Under the pieces are notes generated by a model that saw only the letters and a list, made by a program, of their open reading frames with translations, ran no database searches and was not told the DNA's origin. The position numbers and the translations under genes were made by a program. Positions 8,750 through 15,150 of a DNA stretch of 23,392 nt are shown in pieces. Origin of the DNA: Candidatus Hydrogenedentota bacterium (lineage in GTDB: Bacteria > UBA8481 > J006); the NCBI GenBank assembly GCA_003697085.1, contig RFFU01000085.1:1-23392 (forward strand), written 5' to 3'. Position 1 is the first letter of the stretch. The number at the start of each line of letters is the position of its first letter.

Positions 8750-10816
8750 TCAACCTTCGGATTCCATTTCGGTGATTTCCACTTCATTCTTTAATGTCCC
8801 GAATATCTCCCTGGAAAACCGCGCAAGATTTCCTGTGCGTCCAATCACGACGAGCTTATCTCCCGGCTCCAATTTCGTCTTCCCCGTGGGAATGATGTTG
8901 CGGCCCCGCGAGCGTTTGTAAACCAGCACGACCTCGATGTCATACTCATAGCGAAGATTGAGTTCCTCCAGTGTCTTTCCGCCCAAGGTTCCGTTGACGA
9001 CGTACTCGCGCAGCCACATCCCGCCTCCCAGTTCGTATCCCGTTCCCGACTCGACGTTGTATTTTTTCTTTTGAAGAAGACTGATAGCCAGATTCCGCTT
9101 CCCCAATTCCTTGTTGTACACCTCCATCAACGCCTGTTCGTCAATTATCCCGACCAGTCGTCCGTTCTCCAGGACGGGCAGCTCTTCCAGCGCGCTCGTC
9201 GAAAGCACGCGCATGCAGTCCCACAACGTCTTGTCGATCGTAATCGAGGCCGGTTTTTCCATAATGTCCCGAGCGACGACCAGACCCATCAGATCATCCT
9301 TCTCGTAGAAGACCGTCTTCATCACGTGAAAGGTAATCACACCCGTCAAACGTTCCTCCGAATTCACGACAGGGATCACTTGCTGGTCCGAAGTCATTGC
9401 CTTGTCCATGATCTCTTGAATCGTCGAATCCTCGTGAACCGAGATAAAATTCCTTTGGACATAGGAACGCAAGGGGATGCTTTTCAGAATCAAATCCTCC
9501 CGCGCTTCCTTGAAGAGTATTCCACGCCGTAACAGTTTCTGCGTATAGATCGAGCCGGGTTTGATCGAACTTGTCACGAGGGAGGAGATGATGCAGGAAA
9601 GCATCAGAGGAAGAAAGATCTGGTAATCCTTGGTCAGTTCGAAGATCGTGATGATCGCCGTGATCGGCGCGTGGGTGGCGCCGGCCACGACGGCTCCCAT
9701 ACCGACGACGGCGTATGCTCCCGAATGCGCCACGAGCGCGGGAGGATAGATGCGGTGCGTCAGAATCCCGATGGCGGATCCGACCAGGGCTCCCAAATAG
9801 AGGCTCGGAGCGAAGATTCCGCCCGAGCCGCCGCTTCCCAAGGTCAGCGACGTCGCAAGGATCTTCGCGAGAAGCAACACCGCGATCAAGCCGAGCGAGC
9901 CGATCTGGTCCTTCAGGGCCATATTGATCGTCTCGTATCCGACTCCAAGGATATGGGGAACAAAGAGCCCGAATACGCCGATAACGAGCCCTCCAAGCAT
10001 CGGTTTGAGGTACTCCGGAAACCTCCATTCCTCCAACACATCCTCGAAGGAATAAAGCACCTTGATGAAAAGCAACGCGACGTACCCCGCCGCAAAGCCC
10101 AGAACGGTGTATGGGATCATCTCGAGCGGACTCTGGAGCCGGTACTGAATCGGAATCACAAAGACCGGAAAATCACCCTCGAAATGGTGGGAAACGAGTG
10201 TGGCCGTCACGGAAGAGATGACGATTGGTGAGAAAGCCGCGACGCCGAAATCTCCCAGGATGATCTCAACCGCAAAGAGACATCCCGCGAAAGGGGCGTT
10301 GAAAGCTGCCGCGATTCCTCCCGCCGCACCGCAGGCCACCAAGGTCCGGATTGCTTTCGTGTCTTCCCGGAACCACTGCCCAATCGTTGAACCGATTCCG
10401 GCGCCGATTTGAACCAGAGGGCCTTCTCGTCCGACTGACCCCCCCGTGCCGATACAGATTGACGAGGCCAACGCCTTTACAAGCGCTACCCGTTTCCGAA
10501 TCCTCCCTTCACTGAGCAGAATTCCCGTCATAACCTCTGGAACACCGTGTCCCTTTGCTTCACGCGCGAAATAATAGGTGAGAAGTCCGACGAGCAACCC
10601 TCCCGCCGATGGAATGAACAGTCTCCACCAAAGCGGATTTCGATCCACGACCCCGAGGATCGTGTTCCAGCCCCCGTAACTGAAATGCTGCGCATACTTG
10701 ATTCCGGCGCGAACCGCTACGGCCCCGAAACCGGACAACAGCCCCACGAAGATCGCAAAGATGGAAATGCGGATATGTTGGTTCCGAAAGAATCTTGCGG
10801 GTTTGAACGGAGACAT
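8750..10816 (-). CDS. CLC chloride channel/transporter with CBS pair and TrkA-C domain
   Basis: Integral-membrane CLC protein of 688 residues. The membrane domain (about 15-430) shows the three anion-pathway signatures: KGHGVPEVM (88-96), GSVGREGP with gating glutamate E131, and SGGIFAPSLYLG. Two CBS domains follow (about 450-580), then a TrkA-C/RCK_C domain (about 605-685) with LEPGDKLVVIG, suggesting control by nucleotide or another small ligand. Two selectivity positions differ from the E. coli antiporter by my alignment: the central serine of GSGIP is H90, and the internal proton glutamate (second Glu of FIIEEM) is I185 in FAVEII. Loss of the latter is compatible with channel-like or altered coupling, which is inference. 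The gene converges on the aminotransferase. No strong ribosome site stands close to the ATG. Confidence 0.92.
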   Translation of the reverse strand: MSPFKPARFFRNQHIRISIFAIFVGLLSGFGAVAVRAGIKYAQHFSYGGWNTILGVVDRNPLWWRLFIPSAGGLLVGLLTYYFAREAKGHGVPEVMTGILLSEGRIRKRVALVKALASSICIGTGGSVGREGPLVQIGAGIGSTIGQWFREDTKAIRTLVACGAAGGIAAAFNAPFAGCLFAVEIILGDFGVAAFSPIVISSVTATLVSHHFEGDFPVFVIPIQYRLQSPLEMIPYTVLGFAAGYVALLFIKVLYSFEDVLEEWRFPEYLKPMLGGLVIGVFGLFVPHILGVGYETINMALKDQIGSLGLIAVLLLAKILATSLTLGSGGSGGIFAPSLYLGALVGSAIGILTHRIYPPALVAHSGAYAVVGMGAVVAGATHAPITAIITIFELTKDYQIFLPLMLSCIISSLVTSSIKPGSIYTQKLLRRGILFKEAREDLILKSIPLRSYVQRNFISVHEDSTIQEIMDKAMTSDQQVIPVVNSEERLTGVITFHVMKTVFYEKDDLMGLVVARDIMEKPASITIDKTLWDCMRVLSTSALEELPVLENGRLVGIIDEQALMEVYNKELGKRNLAISLLQKKKYNVESGTGYELGGGMWLREYVVNGTLGGKTLEELNLRYEYDIEVVLVYKRSRGRNIIPTGKTKLEPGDKLVVIGRTGNLARFSREIFGTLKNEVEITEMESEG

Positions 10817-10882
10817 AACTTTACTTTACTGGCCCCCTCCCTCCCGTTCCATTTGTTTCCTTTACGCTTTCTAAAGATTGAA

Positions 10883-11272
10883 TCACACTAACTCCTCTTG
10901 CTTTTCCTTTCCTGCAAGTTTGAGAACCTCCTTCTTCAACGTCTTCTTTTTTCGCGAGTTACGGCTTCTTATATATCGGAAAATTCCGCATGTTCCGTAA
11001 GATTTAAAATATGGCTCGCCGCGCTCGCAAGTGAAGCGGGCAACGGGAACGGGACCTATTGTTCTTGCGGCAGCCTCTTTCGGGGAAGTAATGAAAATTC
11101 CCGCGTTTTTGAAATTCCTACTCTGGAATTCGTAGTCCCTTTTCCCTTCTTTCAACATTCGATCCACCAGAGATTCCTTCGAAACGTTTGGTCGTCGTAG
11201 AGATATCGCGCCGGAGACTTCGTACGGAAATCGTTGGAGAAAGAAACTTTTGAAATTGGAAAGGGGTGTCAA
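10883..11272 (-). CDS. Hypothetical protein, overlaps the dnaX stop (doubtful)
   Basis: A 129-residue open frame starting at a TTG that overlaps the dnaX stop by four bases (TTGA). The C-terminal third is very basic and rich in Lys/Arg (RNSRKKKTLKKE), with cysteines in FTCERGEPYF and YGTCGIF. I recognise no family. In many genomes ybaB and recR follow dnaX, and neither is here. GAGGAG lies only two bases before the TTG, which is poor spacing. Codon choice looks less regular than in dnaX, and the stretch is more AT-rich, so this may be non-coding. No better gene is visible in 10817-11268 on either strand. Confidence 0.3.
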   Translation of the reverse strand: MTPLSNFKSFFLQRFPYEVSGAISLRRPNVSKESLVDRMLKEGKRDYEFQSRNFKNAGIFITSPKEAAARTIGPVPVARFTCERGEPYFKSYGTCGIFRYIRSRNSRKKKTLKKEVLKLAGKEKQEELV

Positions 11273-12750
11273 TTCTCCTCGATGCTTATCAGATCAGCAT
11301 TGAAGAGAGTGGCGATTTCCTGAGCCGCTGGGTCAACGGCCTCCCTCGCGGCCTTCCTCTTTCCCGATATCTTCTTTGCGTCTCTTCTCTTCGGAGAATT
11401 TGAGTCCGCCGGAGCAGGAGGAGGAGTGGATGAGGCGTTTCGGAGTGGGGACGTCTCCTGGACGAAAGATCGAATTTCATTCCGGCGAAGACGTGCTTCC
11501 TCCGAAACTCCTTTAAGCCGGTCGGCCGACGCGGCTTTTTTTTCTCCGCGGAATTTTTGTTCTTTCATACGCGATTGTTTCTCCAAATCATCGGGCGGTC
11601 CGGAGAGAATTATGTTTCGATCGTCCGGAATTGTCTGAGCCGCCAAGCGTTTCAGTTCCTCGTGGATGGCCCGCAGAGAGGTATCACGCAAGCCTAGTCC
11701 GCAGAGGCGTCCGAGGAGTACCTCGAGTTCGATGCGCGGGAACCGGCTTGTTCGCATCCGGGCGGCGGTTTCGAGAAGAGTTTCAAGGCTTCGGATGATT
11801 CTTCCGCGGCTCATCTCCGCCATTCCCCCCTTTCGTTCGAACGACGCGACGAGGAGTTCTCGCCAGGAACTCACGAGACCGCGGACGATCTCCATCGGAT
11901 CAATGCCTGATTTGACGAGGGAGCCGACACGGGAAACAACTTCGTCGGCGGAACCTTCCGAGATTGCCTCGACGATTGCCTGGACTTCCTCGTGCGGGAC
12001 CAGACCGAGCGCTTCTTCCACTTCCTTGCGGGTGATTGCTTTGTCGTTGTAGGAACGAACGAGATCGAGGGCGCTGAGCGCGTCGCGGACGCCTCCCTCC
12101 GCATAACGACAGATCAGCGTAAGGGCTTCTTTGTTGATCTTGATCTTCTCTTTCTTTGCGATTGTTTGGAGGCGTGCCACCAGGGTTTCTTCGGGAATCG
12201 GGCGAAAATCGAAACGCTGGCAACGGGAACGAATCGTGACCGGAACCTTATGCCCTTCCGTCGTCGCCAGCACGAAGAGGACGTTCGACGGGGGTTCCTC
12301 GATCGTCTTGAGTAAGGCGTTGAAGGCGGCCGTCGAGAGCATATGGACTTCATCGACGATGAAGGTCTTGACGCGAGCGCGGGCGGCGGAAGTGTTGACC
12401 GCCTGAATGATCGTGTCGCGGACGTTGTCCACGCCAGTGTTCGAGGCGGCATCGATCTCCAGGACGTCGATATCCCGTCCCGCAGCGATCTCGAGACAGG
12501 AATCGCAACGGCAACAGGGGGTTGTCGTCGGTCCCTTTTTGCAGTTGAGTGCTTTTGCAAGGAGGCGCGCCATAGTCGTCTTTCCCAGTCCGCGCCCGCC
12601 GATGAAGAGGTAAGCATGCGCCCAACGTCCGTTCTCAATCGCTTTTGTCAGCGTTCGGACGATGTGCCCCTGGCCGACGACTTCGTCGAACGTCTGGGGC
12701 CGGTAACGACGTGCTAAGCCTTCATACGTATCCGATTTTTCCTTCGCCAA
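11269..12750 (-). CDS. dnaX: DNA polymerase III subunit gamma/tau
   Basis: Clamp-loader ATPase subunit of the replicative polymerase; 493 residues. It begins with the family signature YRPQTFDEVVGQ and has Walker A GGRGLGKTT (51-59). A four-cysteine zinc module is visible at C70, C79 or C80, C82 and C85. Walker B is IVDEVHML (131-138) and the SRC motif is in TIRSRCQRF. The AAA+ and collar domains occupy about 1-370; the remaining roughly 120 residues are a polar, proline/lysine-rich tail, shorter than the E. coli tau tail. The start is TTG with only GGGAA as a ribosome site; no in-frame ATG precedes the conserved YRPQ segment. The large SRP RNA gene sits 53 bases upstream on the same strand, a neighbour pairing seen in various bacteria. 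Confidence 0.96.
   Translation of the reverse strand: MAKEKSDTYEGLARRYRPQTFDEVVGQGHIVRTLTKAIENGRWAHAYLFIGGRGLGKTTMARLLAKALNCKKGPTTTPCCRCDSCLEIAAGRDIDVLEIDAASNTGVDNVRDTIIQAVNTSAARARVKTFIVDEVHMLSTAAFNALLKTIEEPPSNVLFVLATTEGHKVPVTIRSRCQRFDFRPIPEETLVARLQTIAKKEKIKINKEALTLICRYAEGGVRDALSALDLVRSYNDKAITRKEVEEALGLVPHEEVQAIVEAISEGSADEVVSRVGSLVKSGIDPMEIVRGLVSSWRELLVASFERKGGMAEMSRGRIIRSLETLLETAARMRTSRFPRIELEVLLGRLCGLGLRDTSLRAIHEELKRLAAQTIPDDRNIILSGPPDDLEKQSRMKEQKFRGEKKAASADRLKGVSEEARLRRNEIRSFVQETSPLRNASSTPPPAPADSNSPKRRDAKKISGKRKAAREAVDPAAQEIATLFNADLISIEEN
11513..11543 (-). other. Candidate frameshift/slippage site in dnaX (A8 run with -1 stop)
   Basis: On the coding strand dnaX has eight consecutive A (11543-11536), read as GAA AAA AAA GCC (E403, K404, K405, A406). 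A -1 shift, or insertion of one A by polymerase slippage, gives seven residues (SRVGRPA) and then TAA at 11515-11513, yielding a product of about 412 residues. That would be a gamma-like form retaining the ATPase and collar domains. A hairpin with stem GCCG/CGGC, a one-base bulge and GTC/GAC around loop GGCC starts directly after the run. E. coli and Thermus thermophilus make gamma from dnaX at A-rich slippery sites. Use here is inference. Confidence 0.5.
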
Positions 12751-12803
12751 TTTCGTTCCCTTTTCTTTGCTTCCGGCGGCTGTCTATCGAACCTCCTTGA
12801 ATA

Positions 12804-13076
12804 GGATGCGTCCCCGGCGTCGAGAACGACTTCCCGGGCAAGTAACGGCTTTCCGCTCCGGCCGGCCGATCCGCGGCACACGAAGTCAGCGCGCTTAGGG
12901 CTGCTCCGGTCAAGGCCTGACCCGGTTCACGGCCCTTCGTTGCGCGGGGACCGGCCTTCGACACGTTCCACACGCTCTCATCTCCCGGAGAGCCGAACCC
13001 TCGGCCGGGCTTTCGGCCCCGCATCGAGCGGATTTCGGGTACAGGGCACCGCTGGCTCCCCGCCTAGACGCATCCC
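12804..13076 (-). ncRNA. ffs: Signal recognition particle RNA, large form with Alu domain
   Basis: RNA scaffold of the signal recognition particle, about 273 nt. The 5' end GGGATGCGTC (13076 downward) pairs with GACGCATCC at the 3' end (12812-12804). The Alu domain is recognisable by TCTAGGCGGGGAGCCAGCGG followed by TGCCCTGTACCCG. Domain IV shows GGGTCAGG on one side and AGCAGCCCTAAG on the other, the conserved Ffh-binding internal loop. The apical part between GUCAGG and AGCAGC is CCUUGACCGG, where the family usually has GGAA, or UGAC closed by paired bases. The gene lies just upstream of dnaX on the same strand. Open frames in this stretch are shadows of the RNA. Ends are set by the terminal helix and could be off by a few bases. 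Confidence 0.93.
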
Positions 13077-13083
13077 GTGAAGA

Positions 13084-13112
13084 AGCGTATGAGGAATTCT
13101 TTTGGCATGCAA
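13084..13112 (-). promoter_or_regulatory. Promoter of the SRP RNA gene
   Basis: On the minus strand TTGCAT (13112-13107) and TACGCT (13089-13084) are separated by exactly 17 bases, matching -35 and -10 elements. Seven bases further on lies the G at 13076 where the terminal helix of the SRP RNA begins. Agreement between promoter spacing and predicted RNA 5' end supports both. Confidence 0.6.
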
Positions 13113-13147
13113 GGTCCGCGTGTTTTTCCCGTTCTGGCTGCCGAAGC

Positions 13148-13184
13148 GTTCGAGGATTCGGAAAACGGGGACGTTTTCTCGAAC
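13148..13184. promoter_or_regulatory. Inverted repeat in the divergent region between SRP RNA and lanthipeptide operon
   Basis: GTTCGA (13148-13153) pairs with TCGAAC (13179-13184), and inside it GAAAACG (13161-13167) pairs with CGTTTTC (13172-13178) around a GGGA loop, with a seven-base bulge on one side. It lies upstream of both divergent promoters. It may be a regulator-binding palindrome or a transcription barrier; nothing in the sequence decides. Confidence 0.35.
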
Positions 13185-13207
13185 GAGCGACGGTGAGAAT
13201 TTTCACA

Positions 13208-13236
13208 TTGATTTTTCGGCGCATCACCACCATAGT
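13208..13236 (+). promoter_or_regulatory. Candidate promoter of the lanthipeptide operon
   Basis: TTGATT (13208-13213) and CATAGT (13231-13236) are spaced by 17 bases and each match four of six consensus positions of a housekeeping promoter. Transcription would begin near 13243, leaving a leader of about 80 bases before the precursor gene. Confidence 0.4.
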
Positions 13237-13324
13237 TCAAGAGGAGTCCGGTTGTGGGGGCGATGGACAGCAGAGAAGTCTTTTCCACGACTGGAAGAGA
13301 TTCAACAAAAAGGAGGGTGGCGTT

Positions 13325-13714
13325 ATGTCACAGGAGGCTTTGGTCCGGTTTTACAAGGCGATGTTTACGGATGACAACATCCGGAAACAGACGCAGGAGG
13401 CGTTGGCGGCGAACGATGGAGAGAAACTCGTCGAGATCGGCAACGCGAACGGCTTTGAGTTCTCTTTGGAAGAACTCAACGCCTTCACGAAGGTTGTCCG
13501 TGCCTGGCGGGATCCCGAGTTTCGAAATTCGTTGTCGGACGAGGAACGGTCCCAGTTGCCGGAGAATCCGCTTGGCGACGAGGAATTGGATGAAGAATTT
13601 CTGAAGCAGGCGGTTGGAGGGAAACCGAAACCCGGGGGCGGGTGGGTATCCACTGTCAGCGGCGACTGCTGCAAAAAGACCGGAACGTATATTCACGACT
13701 GCAATCCGTTCTGA
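13325..13714 (+). CDS. lanA: Class II lanthipeptide precursor, Nif11-type plus mersacidin-type leader
   Basis: A 129-residue precursor peptide. Residues 1-52 look like a Nif11-type leader domain, ending in ANGFEFSLEEL. Residues 57-99 look like a mersacidin/lichenicidin-type leader: VRAWRDPEFRNSLS, then LPENPLG, an acidic stretch and the double-glycine site VGG (G98-G99). The core is about 100-129 and has C115, C116 and C126 with S109, T110, S112, T119 and T121 available for dehydration. Its segment PGGGWVSTVSGDC parallels mersacidin's PGGGGVCTLTSEC. The ATG at 13325 has AGGAGG 8 bases upstream; the frame is open upstream but without a comparable site. lanM lies in the same direction 2.5 kb downstream, and a stable hairpin directly follows this gene. 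Family call is by motif; the ring pattern is inference. Confidence 0.88.
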   Translation: MSQEALVRFYKAMFTDDNIRKQTQEALAANDGEKLVEIGNANGFEFSLEELNAFTKVVRAWRDPEFRNSLSDEERSQLPENPLGDEELDEEFLKQAVGGKPKPGGGWVSTVSGDCCKKTGTYIHDCNPF

Positions 13715-13724
13715 TTTCGTCGGG

Positions 13725-13761
13725 CGGGATGGGGCGCGCGATTGCGCGCCCCTCCGTCCCG
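13725..13761 (+). terminator. GC-rich hairpin after the precursor gene (terminator/attenuator or mRNA stabiliser)
   Basis: GGGGCGCGC (13731-13739) and GCGCGCCCC (13744-13752) form a perfect nine-pair stem around GATT, extended by CGGGA/TCCCG (13725-13729 with 13757-13761). No uninterrupted T tract follows, though a T-rich stretch begins near 13781. Placed between a lanthipeptide precursor and its enzymes, it probably keeps precursor mRNA more abundant than downstream mRNA. Confidence 0.65.
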
Positions 13762-13953
13762 TCCGCTTCTCCGGAACGTTCTTTCTTCCTTGTATCGCGG
13801 GGAAGAGAAAGAGGGAAATAAGGGGGGGCAGCGCGGGCTGTCGGGGAACGAGAAGGCTGATGCCGGCGGAGGAGCCGACGCGGTTCGAGGAAGGATGTCT
13901 GAGGGGAGTGGAGTGCTGGGAAAACCAAGCCGATTGCGAATGACTTCGTTCGA

Positions 13954-15150
13954 ATGATGGGAAGCCTCTGGTTTACCGAAGGCCTCGGTATTTTTCTCTT
14001 TTTCGTATTCGTGGAATTGGTGGTGGAGCGCCTCTGGCCGCAGATCACGTATTCCTATCAGAACGAATTGATCCGGAAAGGCCGATACAACCTCTTTGCT
14101 CCCGACGAGGTTGTAGGATACCGCTTGAAACCGTCGCTGAAGAACCATTCCGTCTATGCCTTCGATCACTGGATGAAACCCGTGCCTTTCCTCGTATCCA
14201 CCGACGAAGACGGATACAGGATCTCCCGTTTGGACGGCCGAGAAGAGCCGGTGTACGCACTGGTCATAGGAGACAGCAAGGTTTTTGGATTCGGCGTCGA
14301 CAACGATCGAACGATCCCGTCCGTCCTTTCCGCGTTGCTGGATAAGAAAGTCAAGAACTGCGGGCTTCCCGGGGCCGGGCTCGGTGAACATTATTTCACT
14401 TTGAAGAGGGCTTTGGAACGCTACCCGGAGGCACGATATGTCGTTCTTTACGTGAACCTCTCGACGGACACCAGTGAAATGGAGGAAGTCGCGTGGGACG
14501 TCGAGAGAGAAGAATTTCCGGCAAGAATCGAACGGGAACATTTCGTGACGGAGGAGGGATTCTTGAAACAGAAGAATCCTCCTTTTGTTTACCGCATTCC
14601 GGTCATCAGGAATTTTCATTCCGCGATTCTCCTTTTTACCTTCTTTCTTACGATCAAGAGCCTCGTAATCAGCGGAGGAGACCGGCTCTTTCGGAAAGGG
14701 CCGACAAGAATCCTCGACGAAAAGCGAACGAAGATCCAGCGGTGCGTGGCAAAGTATGCGGAGGTGTTGCGGGAATGGAGAGGGAAGGCGATTTTCGTCT
14801 GGGGGATGGCTCTGCCGTATTACGATGGTCGAAAATGGTATGACCGGTTCGATGGATGGCGGAAGGAAATGGAGGAGATGATACGCGGAGAGGAGATCGA
14901 CGCGGCTTTCGTGAATCTGTTGCCTTTGATCAGAGAAAAGTCCGCCCGCCGTTCGCTCTATGTCGAGGCCTCACACTACAGCAGCAGGGGATGCGAGTTC
15001 GTCGCGAAGAGGATCTTCGAGGTGATGCGACGGAACGCGGGGGAGAATCTTCGGCAGGGGAGCGGAGTTGAAGAGGGGGAGGAAAGAAGTGGGACGGCCG
15101 GTACCTCGAAAGAAGTTCGACGGTCCCTTGTGGAGCTGCTCCAGGCGTGA
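13954..15150 (+). CDS. Membrane-anchored SGNH/GDSL-hydrolase-like protein in the lanthipeptide operon
   Basis: A 398-residue protein with an N-terminal hydrophobic helix (about 5-25) that would anchor it, and an SGNH-like fold: block I VIGDSKVFGFGV with candidate nucleophile S108, a glycine segment NCGLPGAGLGEHY, N168 in YVNLSTD, and a C-terminal EASHYSSRG giving H341. The acidic residue three before the histidine is E338 where Asp is usual. A second hydrophobic stretch (about 225-240) breaks the domain. Family members hydrolyse or transfer acyl esters on lipids, sugars or peptides; substrate here is unknown. Its stop overlaps the next gene (GTGA), tying it to lanM. The ATG at 13954 has no good ribosome site; a stop at 13900-13902 limits upstream extension. 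Hydrolase fold is fairly sure; activity is not. Confidence 0.75.
   Translation: MMGSLWFTEGLGIFLFFVFVELVVERLWPQITYSYQNELIRKGRYNLFAPDEVVGYRLKPSLKNHSVYAFDHWMKPVPFLVSTDEDGYRISRLDGREEPVYALVIGDSKVFGFGVDNDRTIPSVLSALLDKKVKNCGLPGAGLGEHYFTLKRALERYPEARYVVLYVNLSTDTSEMEEVAWDVEREEFPARIEREHFVTEEGFLKQKNPPFVYRIPVIRNFHSAILLFTFFLTIKSLVISGGDRLFRKGPTRILDEKRTKIQRCVAKYAEVLREWRGKAIFVWGMALPYYDGRKWYDRFDGWRKEMEEMIRGEEIDAAFVNLLPLIREKSARRSLYVEASHYSSRGCEFVAKRIFEVMRRNAGENLRQGSGVEEGEERSGTAGTSKEVRRSLVELLQA

Noticed and set aside
13193-13324. N-terminal extension of the lanthipeptide precursor to a GTG at 13193
   Set aside because: It would cover the candidate promoter; the ATG at 13325 has a strong AGGAGG at ideal spacing and begins a complete Nif11-like domain.
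12910-13374. Open frames on both strands across the SRP RNA
   Set aside because: They are explained by the structured, GC-rich SRP RNA and show no protein-like composition.
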